From the NCBI GenBank assembly GCA_029931975.1, contig JAOZQY010000013.1, forward strand, positions 1 through 64,000: a stretch of 64,000 nucleotides of DNA, read 5' to 3'. Origin of the DNA: Bacteroidales bacterium. GTDB taxonomy: Bacteria; Bacteroidota; Bacteroidia; Bacteroidales; GCA-2748055. The notes under the pieces were generated by a model. It was not told where the DNA came from. It ran no database searches and worked only from the letters and a program-made list of their open reading frames with translations. This document shows, in pieces, positions 17,034 through 24,614 of this stretch. Position numbers and translations under genes: made by a program. Each line of letters starts with the position of its first letter. Position 1 is the first letter of the stretch.

Positions 17034-18101
17034 ATGATGCTGGAAGATTTGGGATATGGAGCTGATATGGAAAACTACCGCCAGGAGCAAAATCTTGATT
17101 CATTGGGTGTTGGCAGAGTTATTGCAGAACACAGGGAGCGATATGAGATAAAATCAGCGCAGGGAGAATTTGAGGCTGAAGTTATTGGAAATTTAAGATT
17201 CTCTGCCCGGGAAAGATCCGATTTCCCTGCGGTGGGGGATTGGGTGGCTTTCTCCGAATATGAGGAGAATAAGGTGCTGATTCATGCAGTTTTTCCCAGA
17301 AGAACAGTCATTGAAAGGGAGGCTGTAGGAAAGTTTGGAGAGAAACAGATTATTGCTACAAATATCGATTACTCCTTTATCGTGCAGGCAGTTGATAGGG
17401 ATTTCAATATAAACCGGTTCGAACGATACCTGACCATCTGTAATGCATCCGGTGTTTCCCCGCTTGTTATTCTGAATAAAACTGACCTGATTTCTGATTC
17501 TGAGCTAAAGAGCATGGTGGAATCAGTGGATAAGAGAATACCGCAAGTCCCGATTATAGCTATCAGCAATGAAACCAGGGTTGGGTATGAGCTTTTATTC
17601 TCACATATTCAGAAGGGAAAGACCTATTGTTTGCTTGGTTCTTCCGGGGTAGGAAAATCTACCCTTATGAATAACCTGGCAGGCCGGGACCTTATGAAAA
17701 CTGATGCCATCAGTTCAAGTACCAGTAAGGGGCGGCATATTACCAGTCACCGGGAACTGATCCTTCTGGAATCAGGTGGAATCATCATTGATAATCCAGG
17801 GATGAGGGAGGTTGGGATTGCAGATGCAACGAAGGGATTGGAAGCTACATTTGAGGAAATTGTTTCCCTGTCATATCAATGCAGGTTTCAGGATTGTACC
17901 CATAATCATGAAAGTGGCTGTGCCATATTGGAGGCTGTAGAAAAAGGGGAGATCGATCGGGCTTCTTATGAGAATTACATGAAGATGGAGCGGGAGAAGG
18001 AGCATTTTGAATCGAGCGTGGCCGAAAGAAGAAAGAAGGATAAGGAGTTCGGGAAGATGGTCAGGAGTGTAATGAAGGATAAGAGGCAGAATAAACCATG
18101 A
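17034..18101 (+). CDS. rsgA: Ribosome small-subunit-dependent GTPase A
   Basis: A 355-residue circularly permuted GTPase (YjeQ/RsgA). An N-terminal OB fold (about 25-95) is followed by the permuted G motifs in the order G4 (LNKTDLIS), G1 P-loop GSSGVGKST (about 203-211), G2 region TSKGRHIT and G3 DNPGM. The C-terminal zinc knuckle is CRFQDCTHNHESGC. RsgA binds the 30S subunit near the decoding site and helps late maturation in a GTP-dependent way. The start is uncertain: ATGs at 17034, 17037 and 17067 are all in frame. It is divergent from the MarR-GNAT gene, with repeat copy 1 between them, and ends just before copy 2. It appears to be a single-gene unit. Confidence 0.93.
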   Translation: MMLEDLGYGADMENYRQEQNLDSLGVGRVIAEHRERYEIKSAQGEFEAEVIGNLRFSARERSDFPAVGDWVAFSEYEENKVLIHAVFPRRTVIEREAVGKFGEKQIIATNIDYSFIVQAVDRDFNINRFERYLTICNASGVSPLVILNKTDLISDSELKSMVESVDKRIPQVPIIAISNETRVGYELLFSHIQKGKTYCLLGSSGVGKSTLMNNLAGRDLMKTDAISSSTSKGRHITSHRELILLESGGIIIDNPGMREVGIADATKGLEATFEEIVSLSYQCRFQDCTHNHESGCAILEAVEKGEIDRASYENYMKMEREKEHFESSVAERRKKDKEFGKMVRSVMKDKRQNKP

Positions 18102-18130
18102 TGAACCATTCATATGGGCACCATGATACA

Positions 18131-18169
18131 AAAGTCCTTTCATAATAATATAAAAGGACTTTTATATAT
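18131..18169. repeat. 39-bp palindromic element, copy 2
   Basis: AAAGTCCTTT (18131-18140) and AAAGGACTTT (18153-18162), again 22 bp apart, followed by TATATAT. The two arms are exact inverse complements, so the RNA could form a 10-11 bp hairpin. It sits between the convergent ends of rsgA and the ArsP-like permease, where a terminator role is also possible. No promoter-like -33 box is seen here, unlike in copies 1 and 3. Confidence 0.85.
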
Positions 18170-18172
18170 TGC

Positions 18173-19201
18173 TTAGATGAATATTATGTAATTGAAAATC
18201 AGCCCAACAATAACAATACCCACCGCAACCACACCAACAAAAACACCTATTAATTGCCATTTCAGGACTTTCTTCAGGATGATGATCTCAGGAAGAGAGA
18301 GCCCAATGACAGACATCATAAATGCCAGTGCCGTACCCAGTGTCACCCCCTTTTCAATCAGGACGCTTACAATGGGTATGATGCCTGCTGCATTTGAATA
18401 CAATGGAATACCCACAAGGATTGCAAGGGGAACAGAATACCAGTGCTGGTTTCCTAAAGCTCCTGCCAGGTAAGCATCAGGAACAAATCCATGGGCTCCC
18501 GCTCCAACAGCAATACCAATTAATATATAGATCCAGATTTTGCCAACAATATCCCGTACTGCTGTTCCTCCGGCTGATATGCGCTGGTTGAAGGAAAGAG
18601 ATTCTTCCTTCTCCAGGTTTTGCTTTGCATGGGTTTCATAGACCCAGTCGGCCACATATCTTTTCAAGTTGAGTTTTTCCAGAAGGAATCCTGCCAGAAC
18701 TGCAATGGTCAGCCCGGTGAGCACATATATTAATGCAACTTTCCATCCAAACAGTCCGATGAGAAGTACTAGCGCCACTTCATTGATCATTGGAGCTGCA
18801 ATCAGAAAAGAAAAAGTAACACCCAGGGGAATACCCGCCTCCACAAATCCTATAAAGAGAGGAATGGCCGAACAGGAGCAGAAAGGGGTTACAATTCCCA
18901 ATAGTGCAGCCATTACATTCCCGGCGAACAGAGATTTTCCTTCAAGAGCCTTACGTGTTTTTTCCGCTGAAAAATAGGTCCTGATGATCCCCACGAAAAA
19001 TATGATCAGCACAAGAAGCATCATTACCTTGGGTACTTCATAGATGAAGAAACGAAAGGTCTCAGTTAAATGCGTTTCAGGGCGCATATGAAAAATCCGA
19101 AAGATGATGAAGTCAGAGATATCCTGAAGGTATTTGTACACCAGAACCCAGATCGGGATGAGGATCAGAACAAGTACCCATTTATTTTTTATTCTTTTCA
19201 T
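18173..19201 (-). CDS. ArsP/YraQ-type permease (DUF318)
   Basis: A 342-residue membrane protein with about eight to ten helices. The cysteine motif FCSCSAIPLF (about 110-119) and the GVTFSFLIAAPMINEVAL segment are hallmarks of the DUF318/YraQ permeases that include ArsP, the efflux pump for trivalent organoarsenicals. It is the last gene of the arsR-led operon (2-base gap after the arsG-like gene), which supports an arsenic role. Export of inorganic arsenite by this family is not established, so the natural substrate may be methylated or aromatic arsenic. Repeat copy 2 lies right after its stop codon. Confidence 0.85.
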   Translation of the reverse strand: MKRIKNKWVLVLILIPIWVLVYKYLQDISDFIIFRIFHMRPETHLTETFRFFIYEVPKVMMLLVLIIFFVGIIRTYFSAEKTRKALEGKSLFAGNVMAALLGIVTPFCSCSAIPLFIGFVEAGIPLGVTFSFLIAAPMINEVALVLLIGLFGWKVALIYVLTGLTIAVLAGFLLEKLNLKRYVADWVYETHAKQNLEKEESLSFNQRISAGGTAVRDIVGKIWIYILIGIAVGAGAHGFVPDAYLAGALGNQHWYSVPLAILVGIPLYSNAAGIIPIVSVLIEKGVTLGTALAFMMSVIGLSLPEIIILKKVLKWQLIGVFVGVVAVGIVIVGLIFNYIIFI

Positions 19202-19203
19202 TT

Positions 19204-19902
19204 TTAAAACCAGACGACAATAATGTAATAGATGCCCATTGCCATAAAGATCATGGCCACCATTTTTCTGAACCAGTATTCAAATGCTTTGATCCTTTTG
19301 TAAAGATTTCCCATACCTGAAAGGGTATAGGCAATCAACCAGGCAAAGATGATAACCGGTATGCCTGTTGCAATGGCATAAACCACTGGCAAGTGGAGTC
19401 CTGAAGTTGAAATTGTCAGGGGAATCAGCATGCCAAAATAGAGGACCCCACTATAGGGACAAAATGCAAGGGCAAATACTGCTCCCAGCAGGAAGACATC
19501 CCGGTAACTGAATCTTTTTTTACGCTGGAAGCGCTCTGTCAGGGTATTAAAAGTCGGAAAATTGATCCTGATGATACCAAGCATAATGATTCCAATCAGC
19601 AGCAGGAATGGTCCAATAATTTTCTCGCCATATTGTTGAAACAAGCCTGAAATTTTCAATTGATCTGCACCAAGAAATAGTGCAAGTGCAAGGACAGTAT
19701 AGGATGCAGTTCTACCCAGCGTGTACATCAGTCCATTATAGAAAACCCTGTTCCTGTTTCCCAGGTCCTTTCCTATATATCCAATGGCAGTGATATTTGT
19801 TGCCATGGGACATGGACTGATGGCTGTTAGCAAACCCAATACAAGCGCCGATACGATGGGGGCAGATGTATTTGAGTACAGATTATTGAGAAGCTCCTCC
19901 AT
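19204..19902 (-). CDS. ArsG-like/CcdA-fold membrane transporter
   Basis: A 232-residue protein with six to seven hydrophobic helices in the CcdA/DsbD fold: LLTAISPCPMATN near residue 25-37 and ALAFCPYSGVLYFGML near 143-158 give the paired Cys-Pro sites of the fold. Members found between an ArsF-like protein and an ArsP permease are named ArsG, described in Shewanella putrefaciens as part of arsEFG for export of aromatic arsenicals. Alternatively it could pass electrons to the periplasm, as CcdA does. Gaps of 2-3 bases to both neighbours show tight operon structure. Confidence 0.82.
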   Translation of the reverse strand: MEELLNNLYSNTSAPIVSALVLGLLTAISPCPMATNITAIGYIGKDLGNRNRVFYNGLMYTLGRTASYTVLALALFLGADQLKISGLFQQYGEKIIGPFLLLIGIIMLGIIRINFPTFNTLTERFQRKKRFSYRDVFLLGAVFALAFCPYSGVLYFGMLIPLTISTSGLHLPVVYAIATGIPVIIFAWLIAYTLSGMGNLYKRIKAFEYWFRKMVAMIFMAMGIYYIIVVWF

Positions 19903-19905
19903 GCA

Positions 19906-20328
19906 CTAGAGAAGTTTGTCTATTTCTGCTCTTAAGATTTCGTGAAATTTGGTGGGATTAGTTCGGGCATTCATAAATCCTTCATTGGTCAGATTCACCC
20001 GGGTTTTACCTTTTACGATTAAAAGAGTCTGAGCTGATACCTGGAGTGACTGAGCCATCTCTTTTCCATCTTTCTCTTCAAGATTCAGAGAGGTAAAACC
20101 CATGGTCCCTGCCTTCATATTCTCTTCATAGAACATTTCCAGAGCCACCCGGGTCTCATTTTCAACTGCATTGCAGGTGGCACATCGTTTAGTATTGTGA
20201 AAATAGTAGACCTGGACGTCTTCAGAAATTTCAGCAACAGTTTTTTGATTTTCAGTTGCCTGCGTGTTGCAGGAGCTCAGGGCTAAAGCAACGAACACGA
20301 TCAGTAGTGAGGGTTTTAAGATTTTCAT
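19906..20328 (-). CDS. ArsF-like lipoprotein with thioredoxin-like fold
   Basis: A 140-residue putative lipoprotein: signal peptide with lipobox ending ALSSC (Cys at 20). The body has VYYFHNTKRCATCNAVE, a CxxC pair in a thioredoxin-like position, followed by a conserved run to the end. This matches the ArsF family, reported as a nitroreductase subunit for nitro-aromatic arsenicals, although its small size suggests a redox partner rather than a full enzyme. It overlaps the next gene upstream by 4 bases (20325-20328) and precedes the arsG-like gene. The presence of the Cys lipobox places it on the outside of the inner membrane. Confidence 0.8.
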   Translation of the reverse strand: MKILKPSLLIVFVALALSSCNTQATENQKTVAEISEDVQVYYFHNTKRCATCNAVENETRVALEMFYEENMKAGTMGFTSLNLEEKDGKEMAQSLQVSAQTLLIVKGKTRVNLTNEGFMNARTNPTKFHEILRAEIDKLL

Positions 20329-20570
20329 AGCTTATTCTTAGTGTTTAACAATGCTCTTAATTCTGAGACCTTTGGCACCTGTCCTGATAGAACAACCTTT
20401 TCATCAATGACAAGAGCAGGAGTACGCATTACAGCATATTCCATGATCTTTTGAATATCTTCAACTTTCTCTACTGTAGCTTCAAGATTCAACTCTTCTA
20501 CAGCCCTTCTGGTAACCTTTTCCAGCGATTTGCATTTGGCACACCCCGTGCCTAAGACTTTAATTTCCAT
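20325..20570 (-). CDS. Small thioredoxin-like redox protein (ArsE-like)
   Basis: An 81-residue protein of the redox-active disulfide protein 2 type. It begins MEIKVLGTGCAKCKSLE with the CxxC site at about residues 10-13 and keeps the cis-Pro segment MRTPALVIDEKVV of thioredoxin folds. I start it at the ATG at 20570; the ten additional codons up to 20597 do not resemble the family. It sits between arsR and arsF and overlaps arsF by 4 bases. A role as cytoplasmic thiol donor for the arsF/arsG pair is plausible from context only. Confidence 0.82.
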   Translation of the reverse strand: MEIKVLGTGCAKCKSLEKVTRRAVEELNLEATVEKVEDIQKIMEYAVMRTPALVIDEKVVLSGQVPKVSELRALLNTKNKL

Positions 20571-20624
20571 GGCCTTTCTCCAATTCGTTATTCGCAAAAT
20601 TACGAACTATATTATTAAATTTTT

Positions 20625-20924
20625 TTACCCATTCATGAGTTTGTTAAACAGCCCCTGAGCCAGCTTCCAGTTCTCCTGATCCAGGCAGTATTTGATTTTT
20701 GGTGCTTCAATTTCTCCCTTTATCAAGCCCGCATCTTTTAACTCCTTGAGGTGCTGTGAGAGGGTAGACTTTGCTATGGGGAGATCTTCAGTCAGGTCTC
20801 CACTGTAGCAGCAGGACTGTTTCGATAGTAATTCAAGAACATACATACGAATGGGATGCCCCATTGCTTTAGCAAAGCGTGCAATGATCTTCTGATCTTC
20901 GGATATTGCCTCTTTTTTATACAC
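20625..20924 (-). CDS. arsR: ArsR/SmtB-family repressor
   Basis: A 99-residue winged-helix repressor. The DNA-reading helix is PIAKSTLSQHLKELKDAGLI (about 48-67) and the wing follows with GEIEAPKIKYCL. Cysteines C37-C38 in KQSCCYSGDL, near the start of helix 3, are a likely arsenite site of the ArsR type. The start codon is GTG at 20922-20924. It leads the ars operon and has a perfect inverted repeat at 20926-20947 overlapping its own promoter, so it should repress the operon and release DNA on binding trivalent arsenic or antimony (family knowledge). Confidence 0.9.
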   Translation of the reverse strand: MYKKEAISEDQKIIARFAKAMGHPIRMYVLELLSKQSCCYSGDLTEDLPIAKSTLSQHLKELKDAGLIKGEIEAPKIKYCLDQENWKLAQGLFNKLMNG

Positions 20925-20925
20925 G

Positions 20926-20947
20926 TTGTTCGTTAAACACCGAACAA
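20926..20947. promoter_or_regulatory. Probable ArsR operator
   Basis: A perfect 7-bp inverted repeat, TTGTTCG (20926-20932) and CGAACAA (20941-20947), with an 8-base spacer. It lies directly upstream of the GTG start of arsR and overlaps the -7 element at 20945-20952, the expected place for an autorepressor site. Confidence 0.7.
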
Positions 20948-20975
20948 AGATATGCTAACTTTTGACTTCAGCAAA
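20945..20975 (-). promoter_or_regulatory. Main ars operon promoter
   Basis: On the minus strand, TTTG (20972-20975), 19 bases, then TATCTTTG (20945-20952), a full match to the Bacteroidota promoter consensus. The start of arsR follows about 20 bases later. Confidence 0.72.
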
Positions 20976-21000
20976 TTTTGAAGGCCTATATTTATTTATA

Positions 21001-21039
21001 AAAGTCCTTTCGTAAAAATATGAAAGGCGTTTTATATAT
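21001..21039. repeat. 39-bp palindromic element, copy 3
   Basis: AAAGTCCTTT (21001-21010) and AAAGGCGTTT (21023-21032), 22 bp apart, ending in TATATAT. It matches copy 1 at 35 and copy 2 at 34 of 39 positions. It lies upstream of the ars promoter and just downstream of the tRNA-Arg terminator. Confidence 0.85.
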
Positions 21040-21043
21040 ACAA
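21013..21043 (-). promoter_or_regulatory. Second possible ars promoter, inside repeat copy 3
   Basis: Minus strand TTG (21041-21043), 20 bases, TATTTTTA (21013-21020): the same arrangement as in copy 1. It would fire toward arsR from about 80 bases upstream of the main promoter. Confidence 0.4.
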
Positions 21044-21064
21044 AAAAACCCTTGTCCAAAAGGG
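21042..21064 (-). terminator. Terminator of tRNA-Arg
   Basis: Read on the minus strand, a 5-bp stem CCCTT/AAGGG with a 6-base loop is followed by seven T, 18 bases after the tRNA 3' end. The stem is short, so strength is uncertain. Confidence 0.5.
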
Positions 21065-21081
21065 CAAAGGCTTTTACTTTG

Positions 21082-21153
21082 TAGCTCCACCAGGAATCGA
21101 ACCTGGATCTACGGTTTAGGAAACCGCTATTCTATCCATTGAACTATGGAGCC
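21082..21153 (-). tRNA. tRNA-Arg (CCT anticodon)
   Basis: A 72-base cloverleaf. The acceptor stem GGCTCCA pairs with TGGAGCT, followed by the discriminator A; the anticodon stem GCGGT/ACCGT holds the loop TTCCTAA with anticodon CCT (reads AGG), and the T arm has TTCGATT between CCAGG and CCTGG. The terminal CCA is not encoded. Confidence 0.95.
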
Positions 21154-21211
21154 AAATCCTGCAATGATTGAGGTTTGCTGCCTTTTGGCAGCCGGCCTCA
21201 ATTTGAGGGGA

Positions 21212-21243
21212 CAAATTTAGCTTAATTATGATTTATAGCCAAA
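21212..21243 (-). promoter_or_regulatory. Promoter of tRNA-Arg
   Basis: Minus strand TTTG (21240-21243), 20 bases, TAAATTTG (21212-21219), an exact consensus match about 60 bases upstream of the tRNA. Confidence 0.6.
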
Positions 21244-21315
21244 TATCATTCTGATTTACTGAATGAAGCATGAAGAAGTGTATTTTCCCCTAATTGTATT
21301 TTTTAAAATGCACTT

Positions 21316-21556
21316 ATGATCTTTAATCGACTTTTTCTTATCATCGCTATTCTCCTGCTGAATTCAGGGTAGTAGCCCGCAGGGATGATCTCCCCCGGAA
21401 GGGCAGGGACTGGAATGAGCTGATGGGACTTCAGCTCCCTGATTCCAATTACGAAACTTATTTGTCTCTCTGCGGGGAGACAACGTACGGGTCTCTATCA
21501 ATGTATTTAATACAGAAGAGGATGTGCAGGAATTGATTGCTGCGCTGGATCAATAA
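21316..21556 (+). pseudogene. Scrambled remnants, including a class V aminotransferase tail
   Basis: The 470-base stretch between the tRNA and the peptidase gene has no intact gene. From 21316 a signal-peptide-like run (MIFNRLFLIIAILLLNSG) ends in two stops. From about 21470 to 21556 a frame reads LRGDNVRVSINVFNTEEDV and then ELIAALDQ with a stop, which resembles the last 28 residues of class V PLP aminotransferases (NifS-like fold). A frame change separates it from the upstream RRDDLPRKGRDWNELMGLQ segment. These look like leftovers of one or two deleted genes. The assignment rests on a short match. Confidence 0.45.
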
Positions 21557-21624
21557 ATTTCATAGGAGGGGAGGAACCTTGAAAATGATTTTACTATCAG
21601 GGATGGCCGGGAGGAGTTTCCGGT

Positions 21625-23214
21625 TTAATATGCTTCGTAGAGAAGCCAGGTATCAGGATCGAGGTGAATCTGCTTTGCTTCAAAGGGCACTTCAATCCTA
21701 AAATCCTGCTTTGATGCATTCACCTGGAGCGTTTTTCTCAAAGATTCTCCCGCATTGCCTGTAATCTCTACCTCCAGGGGGAATTCGAAGATGTACTGTT
21801 CCTGGTGTTGCAGGATGCTCAGTTCCACCTGGCTCCTTTTTTGCTTCCAGTTGCTTGAAAGTACCGGGTGGCCTGTCTGGTAGTACCATTGACGGAAGAA
21901 AGCATCATAGTTTTTCCCGCTTACAGATTCAACCACGGCCTTGAAATCTTCTGTCAGGGCATTGCCGAACCTGAATTTTTCGTAAAAACTTCGAACACAC
22001 TCCCTGAATTTCTCATCCCCCAGTTCATGTCGTAACATATGAAGTACCCAGCCAGCTTTCTCATAGGAGTTTTTATTGAGCAGGCGAATGGATACGGGAA
22101 GAGTTGTATCCACAATGGGGGCCAGTCTGCGGCGGGCAAATCTCAATACCTGCTCCTTTTCATCCAACATGGAGGCTACAAAAGCTTCACGGCCATGGGT
22201 TTGTTCGATATAGATATCTGTCAGATAGGTGGCAAATCCTTCGCTTAGCCATATATGATGCCAGTTCAGTTCAGAAACAGCATCTCCAAACCACTGGTGT
22301 GCGATCTCATGGGCAAAAAGAGTTTCCTGATCCTGGTTGCCAGTGACGGTGCGTTCATGGTAGAAAATACAGCTGGCATTTTCCATGCCGCCATAGACTG
22401 TCTTAGATTGAACATTGGCCAGCTTTGCATAGGGATAGGGGGCAATATAGGATTCGTAAAAATCAAGAGGTTTGCAAGCAATGCTATAGTCCAGGAAGCC
22501 CTCCTCGCTGTTCTGTGGATAAACCCAGGTGGAGACAGGTATACCAGACTGGCTTTCCATCTCCTCTACCGCGAATGGACTAAGCCCTATAACCATCAGC
22601 TTGGAGGAAAGGGGAACCGTAGTAAGCCAGTGGGATCTTACCCTGCCGTCCTCCCTTTTTTCAGAAAGGTTCTGTCCGATCGAAACCACCCCATAATGTT
22701 CCGGAGCCGAAATAATAAATTCTACTACGGCCTTATCTGAAGGATGATCCACCAGGGGTAGCCAGTGATGACCACGGTTGGGCCAGTTGTCTCCAAAGAA
22801 GGTCCGGTCGCCAAATTTGTTTCTGGAGATAATCAAGCCATCTGTGGGAATCCCGCTGTAGATGATCCTGTAGCTTCGTTTTATTCCCTTAGTTGCCCCT
22901 GAAACCGTAAGGCTGATCTGATCGTCGCGTTGGAGAAAAAGCGCTTCCTTGCCATCCTCGGTGATCTGTTCCACCTTCATTCCACTGCTGTCTTCAAGAC
23001 TATAAGATAAATCCAGTTGAAACTGTTCCACATCTTTCAGGAATGCAATTTCAATATCAGCAATACCCCGGATCACATCGGTGGTATCGTTCAGATCGAT
23101 TTCAAAACGGTAACTGAGCACATCAATGGCTTCGAATCGATCGTGATGGTCCTGACCCTTAAGAGGGAATAAAAGTAGAACTGCCAGTAAATTAAGAAGC
23201 AGGCGTTTTTGCAT
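21625..23214 (-). CDS. Secreted M1-family zinc aminopeptidase
   Basis: A 529-residue protein with a signal peptide (MQKRLLLNLLAVLLLFPLKG). An N-terminal beta-saddle domain (about 25-215) precedes the thermolysin-like catalytic domain with the zinc site HEIAH (H302, E303, H306), the third ligand Glu in WLSEGFATYL, and the exopeptidase region VYGGMENAS (GxMEN) about 30 residues before HEIAH. It is shorter than most M1 enzymes because the C-terminal helical domain is lacking, and it ends in a small beta domain. It removes N-terminal residues from peptides in the periplasm or outside. It stands alone on its strand, with the ABC genes starting 84 bases upstream. Confidence 0.9.
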   Translation of the reverse strand: MQKRLLLNLLAVLLLFPLKGQDHHDRFEAIDVLSYRFEIDLNDTTDVIRGIADIEIAFLKDVEQFQLDLSYSLEDSSGMKVEQITEDGKEALFLQRDDQISLTVSGATKGIKRSYRIIYSGIPTDGLIISRNKFGDRTFFGDNWPNRGHHWLPLVDHPSDKAVVEFIISAPEHYGVVSIGQNLSEKREDGRVRSHWLTTVPLSSKLMVIGLSPFAVEEMESQSGIPVSTWVYPQNSEEGFLDYSIACKPLDFYESYIAPYPYAKLANVQSKTVYGGMENASCIFYHERTVTGNQDQETLFAHEIAHQWFGDAVSELNWHHIWLSEGFATYLTDIYIEQTHGREAFVASMLDEKEQVLRFARRRLAPIVDTTLPVSIRLLNKNSYEKAGWVLHMLRHELGDEKFRECVRSFYEKFRFGNALTEDFKAVVESVSGKNYDAFFRQWYYQTGHPVLSSNWKQKRSQVELSILQHQEQYIFEFPLEVEITGNAGESLRKTLQVNASKQDFRIEVPFEAKQIHLDPDTWLLYEAY

Positions 23215-23297
23215 GGCGAAATTTAAATTTTTTTAGTAAGGACAACGCTCAAACTAAGCACTAACCACTATCTACCAGGCACTATTCTGGCACTATC

Positions 23298-24614
23298 TTA
23301 CCCTTTAAATGCATACTTATAAAGGGTGGCAAATGTGGGTTTCTGTCCCTGTATCAGGATGGCGGTTCTGAATATCCGTGCTCCAATCCAGACCGTAAAA
23401 GTGGTATAGAGGATTACCCCAATTAATCCTACCACGGGCTGCCACATGGGAATGGTGACCGAAGAAGCCATTCGCATTACCATAACGGTGGGTGTGAAGG
23501 GTGGGATCAGGGCTATGGTAGTGGCAAGGGGGCCTGTGGGGTCCGCAATAATCGGTGCAATCAGGAACATGGGGATTATGGCAGGCAATATACCGGGGAA
23601 GGTAAGCGACTGGGCATCCTTGTTGTCGTTACAGGTGGCGCCCAGGGCAGCCATGCCGGATCCAACCATAAGGATAAACAGGATGGTATAGATAAAGAAC
23701 CAGGGTAGCACCTCCATTGGGATCAACGACTCCATCCCCATATAGTTCAAAGTAAACACACCAGCAGTAACATAAATGGCAGCAGTGGTGAGCGAGACGC
23801 CAATGCCTCCCATGACCTTTCCCATCATGAACTGGAAGGGAGTAACGGTTCCCAGCAGGACTTCTGCAATCTTTTCATTTTTCTCCTCCATCACACTGCT
23901 TAGTTGTGGAATGGCACTCATCATTACCAGCATAAACATTATGATCAGGAGTACATAGGGTACCAGGAAGCTTTGCATTTCATTGGTTTTTTCAGCCTCC
24001 TGCTGCTCCCCGGTTTTTTTATTTACGGTAACCAGTCCCATTCCTTCCACATTGATCCACCAGAGCAAGTCCTGGGCCTGGGCCTCATCCAGGTTTAATT
24101 CAGCAGCACGAATTTCCCGGAGATTGTTGTTGACCACGTTTTGAAACCAGTAGCGGATCTGGTCATTGAATGAGTGCTGGGAATAGTATTTCAGGTAGGC
24201 CTCTTTTTCTTCCCCGGTGGGGTGCAGAATATCAGGACCAATTTCAATGAAGGCGTGTAGCTCCTGGCTTTCCACTCTGTCTGATAATGCCAGCTGCTGA
24301 GCTTTCTGGTTCTGGATATCCGGCTCCATGAACTCAACGACGTAGGCGGCATCAATCTTCTCGCCTGTATGCGAGTGAAAAATATCTACGCTATTTCTTG
24401 TCTCCAGTGCTTTTTGAAGCGGCGCGGTCATCAATCCGGAATGGTCGATCACCACGAAATGCTTGTCATCCGTATCCTTGTTATTTTCCATGATGATCAT
24501 GGCTGCGAATCCTCCGCCCATCATAATGGGGACCAGCACCAGACTGATAATGAAACTTTTGGTTTTTACCGCAGCACGGTACTCCCGTTTAAAAAGGGTC
24601 CATATTTTATACAT
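23298..24614 (-). CDS. ABC-2 type transporter permease (NatB-like)
   Basis: A 438-residue membrane protein. One helix at the N-terminus (SFIISLVLVPIMMGGGFAA) is followed by a large extracytoplasmic region (about 45-215) and then five to six helices (from about 217). The mix of one early helix, a long loop and a C-terminal bundle is typical of NatB/ABC-2 permeases that export sodium or small lipophilic compounds. The segment QLSSVMEEKNEKIAEVLLGT, a conserved coupling stretch, is present. It overlaps the ATPase gene by 8 bases and forms a two-gene exporter with it. Confidence 0.88.
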   Translation of the reverse strand: MYKIWTLFKREYRAAVKTKSFIISLVLVPIMMGGGFAAMIIMENNKDTDDKHFVVIDHSGLMTAPLQKALETRNSVDIFHSHTGEKIDAAYVVEFMEPDIQNQKAQQLALSDRVESQELHAFIEIGPDILHPTGEEKEAYLKYYSQHSFNDQIRYWFQNVVNNNLREIRAAELNLDEAQAQDLLWWINVEGMGLVTVNKKTGEQQEAEKTNEMQSFLVPYVLLIIMFMLVMMSAIPQLSSVMEEKNEKIAEVLLGTVTPFQFMMGKVMGGIGVSLTTAAIYVTAGVFTLNYMGMESLIPMEVLPWFFIYTILFILMVGSGMAALGATCNDNKDAQSLTFPGILPAIIPMFLIAPIIADPTGPLATTIALIPPFTPTVMVMRMASSVTIPMWQPVVGLIGVILYTTFTVWIGARIFRTAILIQGQKPTFATLYKYAFKG

